Below are positions 45,120-56,800 of a DNA stretch of 64,000 nucleotides, in pieces. Each line of letters opens with the position of its first letter. Within the stretch, counting starts at the first letter, position 1. The position numbers were made by a program, and so were the translations under genes. The stretch spans positions 496,001 to 560,000 of the forward strand of contig NZ_MDJD01000054.1 of the NCBI RefSeq assembly GCF_001747085.1. The letters are read 5' to 3'. The notes below the pieces were generated by a model. It was not told the DNA's origin. It saw nothing but the letters and a program-made list of their open reading frames with translations, and did not search any database. This DNA is from Flavivirga aquatica (lineage in GTDB: Bacteria; Bacteroidota; Bacteroidia; Flavobacteriales; Flavobacteriaceae).

Positions 45120-48100
45120 ATGAAAAAACTATTTTGCTATTTTACTTTCTTAGTTGCCTCTATTTCTTATAGTCAACAAGAAGCGGCAAACTGGTATTTT
45201 GGAGAAAATACAGGTATACGTTTTAATTCTAATGGCTCTACTACAAATTTAACAGATGGCAAACTAAATACAGATGAAGGTTGCACCACTATTTCAGATA
45301 GTGATGGTAATTTATTATTTTATACAGATGGTATTACTGTTTGGGACAAAAACCATAACCCTATGCCTAATGCTAATGCAGCTTTAGGCAATGGTCTTTT
45401 TGGGGATCCATCTAGCTCGCAATCTGCCATTGTTGTTCCCAAACCAAACGATTCTAATATTTATTATATTTTCACAGTAGATACCGTTATACAAAATGAC
45501 CCAGATAGAGGTTTTAATTATTCTATAGTAGACCTAAGTCTAAATGGCGGATTAGGAGATGTAATTAGTACTTCTAAAAACATCAATCTATTACAAGATA
45601 GCACAGAAAAAATTAGTGCTGTATTAAAAGATTGTACCTCTAAATCCATTTGGGTAATTACATTTGCCTCAGCAACAGGCTTACCATCCGAAAACCCTAA
45701 TTTCAATACATTTTACGCCTACGAAGTATCTAGTACAGGTATAAATCCCACGCCTGTAAAATCAACTTTTAATATTGTTGTTAATGATTTTAGAGGCTAT
45801 TTAAAAGTATCTCCAGATGGCACTAAACTAGCATGTGCAAATTCAACATCAGGATTATATCTTTACGATTTTGATGTTACAACAGGAAAAGTGAGTAATC
45901 AAGAAGCCATAAACATTAACTTTTCTCATATTGGTAAAACACAATCTCCTTATGGAATTGAGTTCTCGCAAAATAACAAACGACTATATGTTTCTGCTTA
46001 TTACCAAACCAATCAGGAAAATTTCCTTAACCCATCAAGTCAATATGGTTCGTTATTACAATATGATTTAACAGCAACAAATATAAACGCTAGCGAAGTA
46101 GTAATTGATGATAGACAAATGTATCGTGGCGCACTACAGTTAGCCCCAAATGGTAAAATTTATAGAGCCATGAGTGCCACATACCCTGTAGGTTTACCAT
46201 ATCTTTCGGTTATTAATACTCCTAACGAATTAGGTATAAATTGTAATTATAAGCACAATGCTGTGGCACTTGGTCGAAATTCCAGACAAGGGCTACCTCC
46301 CTTTATAGCATCATTTTTTTCCGAAAAAATAAATATTACAAGAAACAAATCTAATTCTACCTACTTACCATTATGTCTAGGAGAAAAATATACGCTTACT
46401 GCTGAAGATATTCCTGGAGCAACTTACACTTGGACTTTTAACGATGTAAAAATTTCTGAAAGTGATTTTGATTTAGAAGTATCTAAAGCTGGCATGTACA
46501 AAGTAACAGTACAAACCACAACTGGTGACTGTAGTAACATTCTTGAAGGAGAAGCCTTAGTTGCTTATTTTAACGAACCAATTGCAAATCCAATAAATGA
46601 TGTTTCTATATGCTCCAAAGATCTAGCGTCTTTCAATTTTTCTACACAAGCCAAAGAACTTTTAGGAATGCAAGATCCGCTTATTTACTATACTAAATTC
46701 TATAAATCGCAGAGTGATTCAGAATTAGATGTAAACGAAATCACTCTAAATTTAACTAATACAAGTAACCCACAACGATTTTACACAAGAATTGGGCTTA
46801 TTGGAAATACAACATGTTTTAACACTAACATTTCTTTTTTAGCAACCATTTTTGACTCTCCTGTTGTAGAAACTGTCAACCCAACAACAATATGCGACAC
46901 TCAAACAGCAACAGATGTAAATATTACTAATGGACAAACAGATATTGATTTACATCAATTTGATAATATTCTTTTAGGTAGCCAAGATCCATCAAAATTC
47001 TCAATCACCTATTATCGATCTATATCAAATGCAGAGAGTCAAAAGAATCCATTAAATTTTTCTTATTACAATCAAACACCAAACAACGAAACTGTTTATG
47101 CTAGAATAGAAAACAAATTAAACACAGACTGCTTTGTTATATCATCTCCAATTAGCATAACTGTTAATCCATTACCAGAATTTACAAATGCAACATTAAC
47201 TCAATGTGACGAGGATGGTATAAACGATAAACGAACTACCTATAATTTACTCGAAGCGGTAAGTATACTAACAAATGGCTTACCCAATCGCTCTGTAAAA
47301 TTCTTCAAAACTTTAAATAGTGCAGAGAACAACACTGATGAAATATTAAATATTAATAGTTTTAAAAACACAGAAGATTCTCAAGTCCTTTTCACTCAAA
47401 TCATTAATGATAATACAAATTGTTTTAGTATTGCAGAACTCACCCTAAAAGTATCTATAAATAAAATTAACGACTACATAGCTCCACCTGTTTGTGACGA
47501 ACAGAACTCAAGAGATGGCATAAACACATTCAATTTAAATGATATAACAGCAGATATTCAATCTTTAAATAGCATAACATTCCCAATAAATTATTACGAA
47601 ACTTATGAAGATGCTCTTTTAGAAAAAAATAAACTAAAAACCCCATATTCAAACGTAAATAATCCATACGAACATATACTTTACGCCCGTGTCGAAAATA
47701 ATAATGCATGTTTTGGAATTGGAAAAATTTTTCTGAAAATTAATGAATTACCAGATATAGACACCCAAGAAACCATATACTATTGCTTAAATAAATTCCC
47801 TGAAACAGAAACAATTGATGCTGGAATTTTAAAAGGTAACCTATCCAATTACTCATACAAATGGTCTAACGGAGATACAACTTATAATACCCAAATTAAT
47901 ACAATTGGAGATTACACTGTGACAGTAACAAATATATTTGGATGCTCAATAGACCGAACAATAAGCGTTAAAGCTACTAGTATAGCTTCTTTTAACCCCT
48001 CAAGCATTCCTATTAATGTCATCCAAAATACACCAATTACAATCAGTGTTTCAGGAGAAGGCACCTATCAATATCAACTAATTAATAGCGAAAACCGCAT

Positions 48101-48482
48101 TGTTATACCTTATCAAGATAGTCCCATTTTTGAAAACATAAAAGCTGGTATTTATACTGTTTTTGTAAAAAATAAAGATAAGGATTGTGGTCCTCCTATA
48201 AGCAGCACCGCTTACGTTATTGGTTTCCCAAAATTCTTTACACCTAATAACGATAGCATTAATGATACTTGGCAAATAATAGGTGTTTCTAATATGTTTC
48301 AAGCAAATACTAAAATATTAATTTTCAATAGATTTGGAAAATTAATAAAAGAACTCGTTCCTTTAGGAGAAGGATGGGATGGCATGCTTAATGGTAATAG
48401 ACTCCCCCCAGATGATTACTGGTTTGTTATTAAACTACAAGATGGCAGAACCTTTAAAAATCATTTCACTTTAAAGTATTAA
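45120..48482 (+). CDS. T9SS type-B cargo protein with beta-propeller head
   Basis: This 1120-residue secreted protein has a signal peptide (about 1-18, MKKLFCYFTFLVASISYSQ). Residues about 20-400 are a beta-propeller-like head (NWYFGENTGIRFNSNG, then SDGNLLFYTDGITVWD). Next come an Ig-like module (about 415-485) and four Cys/Asp repeats (about 490-840, such as TICDTQTATDVN and LTQCDEDGINDKRTTYNL). Another Ig-like module and a stalk follow. The C-terminal about 85 residues (PKFFTPNNDSINDTWQIIGV, then NRFGKLIKEL, GWDGMLNG, DDYWFVIKL) form a type-B sorting domain as in gliding-motility-associated proteins. It is probably surface-bound or secreted. Its ligand is unknown. Confidence 0.88.
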   Translation: MKKLFCYFTFLVASISYSQQEAANWYFGENTGIRFNSNGSTTNLTDGKLNTDEGCTTISDSDGNLLFYTDGITVWDKNHNPMPNANAALGNGLFGDPSSSQSAIVVPKPNDSNIYYIFTVDTVIQNDPDRGFNYSIVDLSLNGGLGDVISTSKNINLLQDSTEKISAVLKDCTSKSIWVITFASATGLPSENPNFNTFYAYEVSSTGINPTPVKSTFNIVVNDFRGYLKVSPDGTKLACANSTSGLYLYDFDVTTGKVSNQEAININFSHIGKTQSPYGIEFSQNNKRLYVSAYYQTNQENFLNPSSQYGSLLQYDLTATNINASEVVIDDRQMYRGALQLAPNGKIYRAMSATYPVGLPYLSVINTPNELGINCNYKHNAVALGRNSRQGLPPFIASFFSEKINITRNKSNSTYLPLCLGEKYTLTAEDIPGATYTWTFNDVKISESDFDLEVSKAGMYKVTVQTTTGDCSNILEGEALVAYFNEPIANPINDVSICSKDLASFNFSTQAKELLGMQDPLIYYTKFYKSQSDSELDVNEITLNLTNTSNPQRFYTRIGLIGNTTCFNTNISFLATIFDSPVVETVNPTTICDTQTATDVNITNGQTDIDLHQFDNILLGSQDPSKFSITYYRSISNAESQKNPLNFSYYNQTPNNETVYARIENKLNTDCFVISSPISITVNPLPEFTNATLTQCDEDGINDKRTTYNLLEAVSILTNGLPNRSVKFFKTLNSAENNTDEILNINSFKNTEDSQVLFTQIINDNTNCFSIAELTLKVSINKINDYIAPPVCDEQNSRDGINTFNLNDITADIQSLNSITFPINYYETYEDALLEKNKLKTPYSNVNNPYEHILYARVENNNACFGIGKIFLKINELPDIDTQETIYYCLNKFPETETIDAGILKGNLSNYSYKWSNGDTTYNTQINTIGDYTVTVTNIFGCSIDRTISVKATSIASFNPSSIPINVIQNTPITISVSGEGTYQYQLINSENRIVIPYQDSPIFENIKAGIYTVFVKNKDKDCGPPISSTAYVIGFPKFFTPNNDSINDTWQIIGVSNMFQANTKILIFNRFGKLIKELVPLGEGWDGMLNGNRLPPDDYWFVIKLQDGRTFKNHFTLKY

Positions 48483-48788
48483 GTCCATAAAACTAAATTA
48501 ATTGCATTCTACCTGATTTTTTAACATTTCATTTAAATTAAAATTACTTTTATCCCACTTTGTGCATTAAAATGCTCTTATAAAGCTTGAGAAAACACAA
48601 TCGAACCTAATACTTATTTAATTTCGGCATAGTACGCCTATGACAAATCAAAAAGTATACATTTTAATAGGTTTTTAAGTGACTTCAAGGCTTCATAGTT
48701 TTTTAATATACAAAACAGGATTAACTCGATATTAATCCATGTTAACAGTAGTAATATCTGCCAAGAAAAATCTATAAAACTACAATCT
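48483..48788. other. Intergenic region between the first two T9SS cargo genes
   Basis: This 306-base AT-rich spacer has a short inverted repeat, CATAG-TACGC-CTATG (about 48628-48642), and no ORF. No convincing terminator or TAnnTTTG box was found, so the second cargo gene may be transcribed from an unrecognised promoter or by read-through. Confidence 0.4.
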
Positions 48789-51700
48789 ATGAGATATGTT
48801 TATTACATATTGTTAGTACTCATTTGCAGTAGCCATGTTATGTTTTCTCAACAAATTTCAATAGATGATTCAATAGGGTTACAACCTCTCATAGAAAACA
48901 ACCTTGTTGATGGTTGTATTGATATTAGCAATATTAACTCCTCCGTTAATGGAAGTGCTAGTGGCTTTTCAAGTTTTGCCTATTTTGAAAAGGCTGGATC
49001 AAATTTCCCTTTCGAAAATGGTATCATGTTATCAACCGGAGGCGCAACTTCTGGAGGTAATTCTTCCATAAGTCCTACACTTAGTGAAAGCTCTACAACT
49101 TGGGGAACAGATCCAGATTTAGAAACAGCCTTAGGTATAACGAATACGCTCAATGCCACATCTATAGAGTTTGATATTATATCTACTTCCAATCAATTCC
49201 AATTTAATTATTTATTAGCATCAGAAGAATATTTTGGTATAAACCCTTGTCAATTTTCCGATGGTTTTGTTTTTTTAATAAAAGAAACAGGAAGTACAGC
49301 TCCATATCAAAATATAGCCTTGGTTCCTGGTACCTCAACACCAGTTAATACCAATACCATTCATGATGAAATATTTGGTGTATGCGAGGCTCAAAATAGT
49401 CAGTATTTTGATGGGTATAATGTTGGAGACACAAATTATAATGGTAGAACTAGTGTTTTAAGAGCATCAACTAATATTACCCCTTACGTACAATATCACA
49501 TAAAACTAATTATTGCAGATCAAACAGATGGCAGATCCGATTCTGCTGTATTTATTGAAGGCAACAGTTTTAAAATTCTAGATTTAGGGGAAGACATATC
49601 AACCTGTGCAAGTTCTGCTATTTTAGATGCAGACTTACAAAATCAATTCGCGTTTTATTCATGGTATTTAAATAACAATTTAATTAATGGAGCAACAAGC
49701 CCAACTTTAAATGTAACGCAAAGTGGTATTTATAGAGTTGAAGTTTCGGTATCTTTAAATAGTGTTAATTGTGTTGAAGAAGATGAAATTACAGTTACAC
49801 TTAGTACAGAAGAACCAATTAATGCAATAAATGACTATCAACTATGTGACGATTCAAGTAATGACCAAACAGAAATATTCGACCTATCAACTAAAAATTC
49901 AGAATTAATAAACAATATCCCTTTTACAAATTACGATTTTTCATATCATTACTCCGAAACAGAAGCGCGAAGCAACACAAATGGCATAACAACCCCCATT
50001 CCTAATACAACTAACCCTCAACCTATCTTTGTTAGAATACAAGATTTAGATAGCAATTGTTTTGCATACACAACCTTTAATTTAATAGTTAACACCGCTC
50101 CTAACATAATAGCACCAACAGCTTTAGAAGTTTGTGATAGCGATGATAATCCCGATGGATTCGCCGTAATTAATTTATCAGAAAAAAACGATGAAATCAC
50201 AGCTGGCCAAAGCGAACTATTTGTAAGCTATCACTTTACTCCATTAGACGCTAGTACAGGAGACAATCCAATACCAACACCTTACTTAAACACAAATACA
50301 CCATCAGATCAAGTTTATGTTAGAGTTGTTAATACCACTACAGGCTGTGTAAATACAACCACACTAGACGTTAACATAACCGTTAGCCCTATTGTAAATA
50401 GAGATATACAATATATAAATGCCTGCGATAGTGATTTAGACGGAAATGCAAATTTTGATTTAACAAAAGTTATTAATAAAATACTAAATGGCTTAACCAA
50501 TGTTTCTACATCTTTTTACTCCGATCTTAATGATGCAATAGCTGACGAAAATGCTATTGCAGATGAAACAAACTATCAATACACCAACACCATAACAGAA
50601 CCTGGTTTTACAACCATTTACTTAAGGATTGAAGATAATACAACAGGATGCGCTTCAATAGTACCATTTGAAATACATACCAATTTATTATTAACAGGTA
50701 CAGACACAGGAGACTTTGCTTTATGTGATACGAATGATGATACTACAGACACCTTAGATTTTAACCTAAGTACCGTTGAAGATTTTATTGAAGGCGATTT
50801 AGAACCAGACTCAGTCACAGTAACATTTTATGAGACCGAAGCTAATAGAGATAATAACATAGACCCATTACCAAAAAACACACTCTATTCTGCTATAAGC
50901 CCCCAAGTTTTATATATTAGAGTTGATAATGGAGATTGTGTTGAAAACACGGAAATAACATTATTAGTAAACCCAATACTTTTATTCACCCCAATAGATC
51001 CAATTCCTTATTGCGATGATGATGATGACGCTATTACAAGCATAGATTTACAATCTTTAGATAGTGTTGTAACTGGCGGCAACACCAACTTTACGGTGAG
51101 TTATTTCCCTACTAATACAGATGCACAAAATAATAGTAGTAATAGACTACCACCTTTTTACACAAACACCAATCCTATTGAAACTCTTTACGCTCGTATT
51201 GAAAGTGATTCTGGGTGCTCAACAGTAAATCCATTTCAAATTGAAGTACTTGTAGCACCAACAACAACACAACCAAGCAATATTGTTATTTGTGATAATG
51301 ATCAAGATGGACTTTCTATTGTCAACCTTAATAACAAAATTCCAGAAATTGTTGCCAATACAACAGGTTTAGCCATTAGTTTCCACACATCTCTTGACAA
51401 TGCAAATAATAATATAGACCCTATAACAAATCCTCAAAATTACGAAACAACAACGCAAACTATTTATACACGTGTTGAAGATAGTGTTAGTGGTACAAAT
51501 TGTTATGCTATAGTTACTTTTGAAACTATTGTGAACACCTTACCTATAATCCCGTCTAATATTGAATTTCAAATTTGTGAAAGTAATGGAGATATTTTTG
51601 CCGATTTTTTATTAGCAGATAAAGACGCCGAAATATTAAATGGACAAAACGGAAAAGAAGTCTTTTATTTTGAAGATGCTTCATTTACAAGTCCTATCGA

Positions 51701-53690
51701 CAAAAACAATGTCTACCGAAATTTATCCAGAGAACAAATTATATATATACGTGTTGAAAACATTACCGACCCAACTTGTTTTGACACATCATCAATAACA
51801 TTAAAAGTCTCCCCCAACCCTATTTACAACCCTATAACAGATTATTTAATTTGTGATGATAACAGTAATGATGGTATACATGAATTTAATTTAAGTGAAA
51901 AAGCAGATGAAATAAGACAAGGTTCTCCAGATATTTTAAACATTTCATTTCATTTAACATCAAATCAAGCTGATAATAATATAAGCCCTTTACCACTTAC
52001 TTACACCAACACATCCAACCCGCAATCGCTTTATATAAGAATTGAAAGTAACGATTCCTTATGTCATATTGTTGAAGATCTCGGTATTAATATAATCGCA
52101 TCACCAGAAGTCACTAGCGCATCAATTCCTTCTAGCTGTGATGCAGATTATGATGGGATTACGACTTTTAATTTAGAAACAGCCAATTTTCAAATTTTAG
52201 ATCGCGTTCAAAGTAATCTTATTATAAATTATTTTGAAAATTTAAGCGATATTAACCAAAATGATGGATTAGACAATACGCTTGAAATAACAAATCCAAC
52301 AAATTTTCCTTCAAGCACAAAAACCGTATATATAAAAGTAGCCAACTTGTTAACAGGTTGTTTTAGCATAATCCCTTTAGAACTTATAGTTAATTTACCT
52401 CCAAGATTCAATACTATAAACACCATTCCTATTTGTGATAATGATACAAACACTTACGATTTATCATTAACAAATTCGATACTTATTAATGACACATCGT
52501 TGGCAAATATATCTTACCATAACACTCGAATTGACGCTGAAAACAACACATCCCCACTAGCAAACATATATAACTATACCTTAAGCAATCACAATATTTA
52601 TGCAAGAATCTCGGACACCAATACAGGATGCCATATCACAACAGTATTCAATTTACAGATAAATCCAAACCCTATAGCAAATACTTCTCCAGATGTTATG
52701 GAATGTGATAACAATTTTGATGCAGATGATACTTCTCAAGTCAACTTAGCAACTTATGAAAATATTATTTTAGGAACCCAAAACCCAGATACTTTTAAAG
52801 TAAGTTATTATAATAACCTAAATGAAGCTTATGCTGCAATACCTAGCATTCAACCTCTCAATAAACTACACCAAATTTTTAACGGAGAAACTATTTATGC
52901 TCGAGTAGAAAACATAAATACGAAGTGCTTTGACGTATCAGAATTTAACACTATTATAAACCCATTACCTATAATCCCTATTAATGATATTGTTCCCCTA
53001 TGTATTAATGATTTACCATTAATTATAGATGCAAATACAGGAAACTCTGGAGACACCTATTCATGGTCTACAAATGTTAACTCACTAGTAGACACCACCA
53101 CAACATCAATAATACAAGTAGGAAGAGCTAATTTAGGAGAATACTCAGTCACAATTACCACACCAAGCGGTTGTAATAACACAAAAACATTTACTGTAAT
53201 AGAATCTGAAAAAGCTAGTAATGTTATTACCGCTCAAATAGATTTTCAAGACCCAAATAGCATTACGATTGTTGGTTTAAGTGGTATTGGAGATTATGTT
53301 TTCCGTTTAGATGATGGAAATACACAAACATCTAATATTTTTGAGAACGTAACCTTCGGCCCACATGTAATCACTGTAGAAGATTTAAATGGTTGTATTC
53401 CCACTTTAATTCCAATATTCATTTTTGATATTCCTAAATTTTTTACACCAAATGGCGACTCCTTTTTCGACACTTGGCATATAATAGGAGCCAATCAATT
53501 ACCAGGAACACTTGTCTATATTTATAACAGACATGGCAAACTCTTAACAACATTACAACATACTTCAGCGGGATGGGATGGCACATACAATGGACAAATT
53601 ATGCCTTCCGACGATTATTGGTATGTAGCCCAAATAATACAAGACGGAGAATCTTCAGAAATAAAAGGGCATTTTACCTTAAAACGTTAA
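48789..53690 (+). CDS. T9SS type-B giant cargo protein with choice-of-anchor-L head and 11 Cys/Asp repeats
   Basis: This 1633-residue protein has a signal peptide (about 1-20, ending MFSQ). Residues about 30-265 form a choice-of-anchor-L domain (NGIMLSTGGATSGGNSS, then QFNYLLASEEYFG and FSDGFVFLIKETG). An Ig-like module (about 270-335) leads into about eleven repeats of roughly 90 residues (about 345-1390). Each opens with C-D-x-D-x-D-G-like sequence (YQLCDDSSNDQ, EVCDSDDNPDG, YLICDDNSNDG), continues with a yYxxxxDA segment and closes with YxRV or YIRV and a cysteine. Another Ig-like module, a stalk (about 1475-1545) and the type-B sorting domain (PKFFTPNGDSFFDTWHIIGA to the end) follow. The role is probably adhesive or structural; the ligand is unknown. 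Confidence 0.88.
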   Translation: MRYVYYILLVLICSSHVMFSQQISIDDSIGLQPLIENNLVDGCIDISNINSSVNGSASGFSSFAYFEKAGSNFPFENGIMLSTGGATSGGNSSISPTLSESSTTWGTDPDLETALGITNTLNATSIEFDIISTSNQFQFNYLLASEEYFGINPCQFSDGFVFLIKETGSTAPYQNIALVPGTSTPVNTNTIHDEIFGVCEAQNSQYFDGYNVGDTNYNGRTSVLRASTNITPYVQYHIKLIIADQTDGRSDSAVFIEGNSFKILDLGEDISTCASSAILDADLQNQFAFYSWYLNNNLINGATSPTLNVTQSGIYRVEVSVSLNSVNCVEEDEITVTLSTEEPINAINDYQLCDDSSNDQTEIFDLSTKNSELINNIPFTNYDFSYHYSETEARSNTNGITTPIPNTTNPQPIFVRIQDLDSNCFAYTTFNLIVNTAPNIIAPTALEVCDSDDNPDGFAVINLSEKNDEITAGQSELFVSYHFTPLDASTGDNPIPTPYLNTNTPSDQVYVRVVNTTTGCVNTTTLDVNITVSPIVNRDIQYINACDSDLDGNANFDLTKVINKILNGLTNVSTSFYSDLNDAIADENAIADETNYQYTNTITEPGFTTIYLRIEDNTTGCASIVPFEIHTNLLLTGTDTGDFALCDTNDDTTDTLDFNLSTVEDFIEGDLEPDSVTVTFYETEANRDNNIDPLPKNTLYSAISPQVLYIRVDNGDCVENTEITLLVNPILLFTPIDPIPYCDDDDDAITSIDLQSLDSVVTGGNTNFTVSYFPTNTDAQNNSSNRLPPFYTNTNPIETLYARIESDSGCSTVNPFQIEVLVAPTTTQPSNIVICDNDQDGLSIVNLNNKIPEIVANTTGLAISFHTSLDNANNNIDPITNPQNYETTTQTIYTRVEDSVSGTNCYAIVTFETIVNTLPIIPSNIEFQICESNGDIFADFLLADKDAEILNGQNGKEVFYFEDASFTSPIDKNNVYRNLSREQIIYIRVENITDPTCFDTSSITLKVSPNPIYNPITDYLICDDNSNDGIHEFNLSEKADEIRQGSPDILNISFHLTSNQADNNISPLPLTYTNTSNPQSLYIRIESNDSLCHIVEDLGINIIASPEVTSASIPSSCDADYDGITTFNLETANFQILDRVQSNLIINYFENLSDINQNDGLDNTLEITNPTNFPSSTKTVYIKVANLLTGCFSIIPLELIVNLPPRFNTINTIPICDNDTNTYDLSLTNSILINDTSLANISYHNTRIDAENNTSPLANIYNYTLSNHNIYARISDTNTGCHITTVFNLQINPNPIANTSPDVMECDNNFDADDTSQVNLATYENIILGTQNPDTFKVSYYNNLNEAYAAIPSIQPLNKLHQIFNGETIYARVENINTKCFDVSEFNTIINPLPIIPINDIVPLCINDLPLIIDANTGNSGDTYSWSTNVNSLVDTTTTSIIQVGRANLGEYSVTITTPSGCNNTKTFTVIESEKASNVITAQIDFQDPNSITIVGLSGIGDYVFRLDDGNTQTSNIFENVTFGPHVITVEDLNGCIPTLIPIFIFDIPKFFTPNGDSFFDTWHIIGANQLPGTLVYIYNRHGKLLTTLQHTSAGWDGTYNGQIMPSDDYWYVAQIIQDGESSEIKGHFTLKR

Positions 53691-53895
53691 AAAAACTAGA
53701 CTTTAAAAACAAATCCTACCTTTAAGTAAATTATTGTATATACTATCTTAAAAAAATCTTAATTTTCTAATTAGCTTTAACTCTTTGTTAGAGATATTAT
53801 TATATTAGCCTCTTAGTTTGTTAAATTTATTTTAAATTTATATTAGCTAAAAATTCATGTATTATTTAAACTAACATTAATTAAAAAAAGCAAAA

Positions 53896-56800
53896 ATGAA
53901 AAAGATTCACTCCAAAGGACTTTTTATATTATTATTTGTTTTGTTATCCTATAAAGGATTTTCTCAATTAAGTACGAGGCATTACATACCACCTATTACA
54001 GATTCTGATAGTGGCACTAATAAAATAGCAGATCAACATATGTATATATCTACACCTAGCGATGAAGATGTATTCTACGAAGTATATGCTGCTAATGATT
54101 TAACAATACCTTTTAGCTCTGGGGTAGTATCAAAAGCTGCCTCTGTAACAGTTAATTTAGGGACAGGTTACGGACAATTCGTTGTTCGAAAGCAAGAAAC
54201 TTCTATTGTTTCTAAAAAGGGCTTTATTGTAAATGCTACTTCCCCTGTTTATGTATCTATTAGGTTTAATTCAGAAAGAACAAGAGGTCCAGGTAGAAGA
54301 ACTCCTCAACAAGCAGGAGCTTTAGTTAGTAAAGGTAAAAATGCTTTAGGAAAAACCTTTAGAGTTGGAGCGTTTACTTTTGCAAGGGTAAGAGTATCTA
54401 CATTACCTGTTTATTTAAATTTCTTCTCCATTATGGCTACCGAGGATAATACGTCTATTAGCTTTCCAGGTATTGCTGAACCCTTAAATGGTAATGCCGG
54501 AAATAATTTTTGGGGAGATGACTCTGAAAATATATTAATAAATGCTCATAATAATGATTATATAGGTAAACAATTAAATAAAGGGGAAAGTATTATTATT
54601 GCTTTAAGTCAAAGAAACGCATTAATTGGTCAAGAAATAACATCAGACAAAGATATAGTAGTAAATTGTGGATCTATACTAGGTAGCTTTATAAGTGGCG
54701 GTCTTGATTATGGAATAGACCAAATTGCTGACACTTCAAAGCCAACTAGACCCACAACCAACGAAGTTGAATATATTTTTGTACGAGGTGATGGAGATGA
54801 TGATCATGAAAAAGTATTGTTAGTTGAGCACACTCCTGGAACTACCTATTCTATTAATGGAGGTCCATCTATAGATCTTAATGGATTTGGTGGACCTAGA
54901 GGTACAGGAATAATTCAAGGTGATCAATACACCAATGGCTATATGCATGTTGTAGCATCTGCCCCTATTTTTGCCTACCAAGGTGTTGGTCGTGGTGGTA
55001 ACGATGGTAATAAAGGTCTGTTTTTTGTTCCGCCTTTAAATTGCAGTGCCATCGGAAATGTTGAATCTATAGCTAATATAGATCAAATTGGTTCTTTAGA
55101 TTTTTCAGGAAGTATTAATATTGTAACTAAAAATGATGCCACAGTATCTATGACTTCTTCTTTATTTGTAGGGGATATCCCTTTAGGTACGCCTACTCCT
55201 GTTACAGGAACAGATTATGTTATTTATAAAGTAACAGATCCTTTACCTAATAGTACAGCCCCTAGAAATTTAATAGGTGATATTTCAATATTCTCAGATA
55301 GGGAATTATATTGCTCTTACTCTAATTATAATAGTGTAGCTACATCTGGAAGCTTTTATTCTGGTTTTGCAGCTGAACCAACAATAAGTCTAAACCCAAC
55401 AGCAGCTTTACTTGGTAATTGTGTAAATAATGTTTCAATAAATATCCCCAATGCTGCTATTTTTGATAGGTTTGAATGGTTTGTTGACACAGGTAGCGGG
55501 TTTAATCAAATAACAGTAACTGATGATACAAATCCAGAATATATACCAATAGAAGCTGGAATTTATAGAGTAATAGGAATTATAGATTGCTCTACAACGC
55601 GATTATCATCTAGAGATTTCCCTATAAGTATATGTCCTGAAGATACTGATGGAGATAGTGTACCTAATAGTATTGATATTGATCTTGATAATGATGGCAT
55701 TTTAAATTGTGATGAATCTAACGGCAATAGAGAAATAGATTTAACAGCAATAACTACTAATATAATTCCAGAAGGTAATGGTACTCCAAGTATCTCACCA
55801 TCTGTAAATGGTAATTTTACAAGTACTGTTCCTGCTACCAATTTTGGGACTGAAACCAGCGTAACATATGCTATGGATTTTGCCAGTCCTATCAACTTAT
55901 TATTAGAATATGATATATCAGGAAGCCCTCTAACCGTCAATCAAGAATTTGTAATTGAAGTTGAAGACACCAAAACCTTAACCTTACTAAATCCAGATAA
56001 TCAAATACTTGTAGATACCGATTTTGATGGTATATTCGAACCTAATGTAACGTTATACCATGGGTTTAAAATTAGATTTAGAATTAACCCACTTGCTTTA
56101 CCAATAACAAATCCTACTTTCACATTATCTGCATATTATGTAGATCAATTCACTTATAAGCATATTAACAATTCAAAAACAAATGATAATCAATCATCTT
56201 TCAAAATAACAGAACCTTGTAGTCCTAGAGACTCAGATGGTGATAATGTAGAAGATGCCTCAGATCTGGATAGCGATAATGATGGTATTCCGGATATTAT
56301 AGAATCTCTTGCTCCTAATAATTTAACATTATCTGGGGTTGATGCTAATTTAGATGGATTGGATGATATATTTACTAGAGGTACAGCATTAGTAGATTCT
56401 GATAATGATTTGGTTTTCAATTTTTTAGATTTAGATAGTGATAACGATGGTATTTTTGATGTTGAAGAATCTGGAAGTGGATTACCTGACACAAATTTCG
56501 ATGGAATTATAGACGATATATCGACTAAAATAGGAGCAAATGGTTGGGATGATAATGCTGAAACTACTCCCGACAGTGGTATTCTAAATGGAGATATTAG
56601 AAACACAGACACTAATACCCTTTTTGATTATATGGTTTTAGATAGTGATGGAGATGGCTGTAATGATGTTACCGAAGCTGGTTTTTCTGATGCTGACAAT
56701 GATGGATTATTAGGAGATATAGCAGTAACAGTAGACACTAATGGTCTTGTTAATAATGCTACAGATGGTTACAATAAGGATATTAATAATGATTCCTATA

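Noticed and set aside
50018-50818. Minus-strand ORFs inside the giant cargo genes
   Set aside because: They are short, lack recognisable motifs and mirror the repeat structure of the plus-strand gene.
49820-52970. Regular repeats considered as CRISPR or other non-coding array
   Set aside because: The repeats are about 270 bases, lie in one long open frame and are conserved at protein level, so they are protein repeats.
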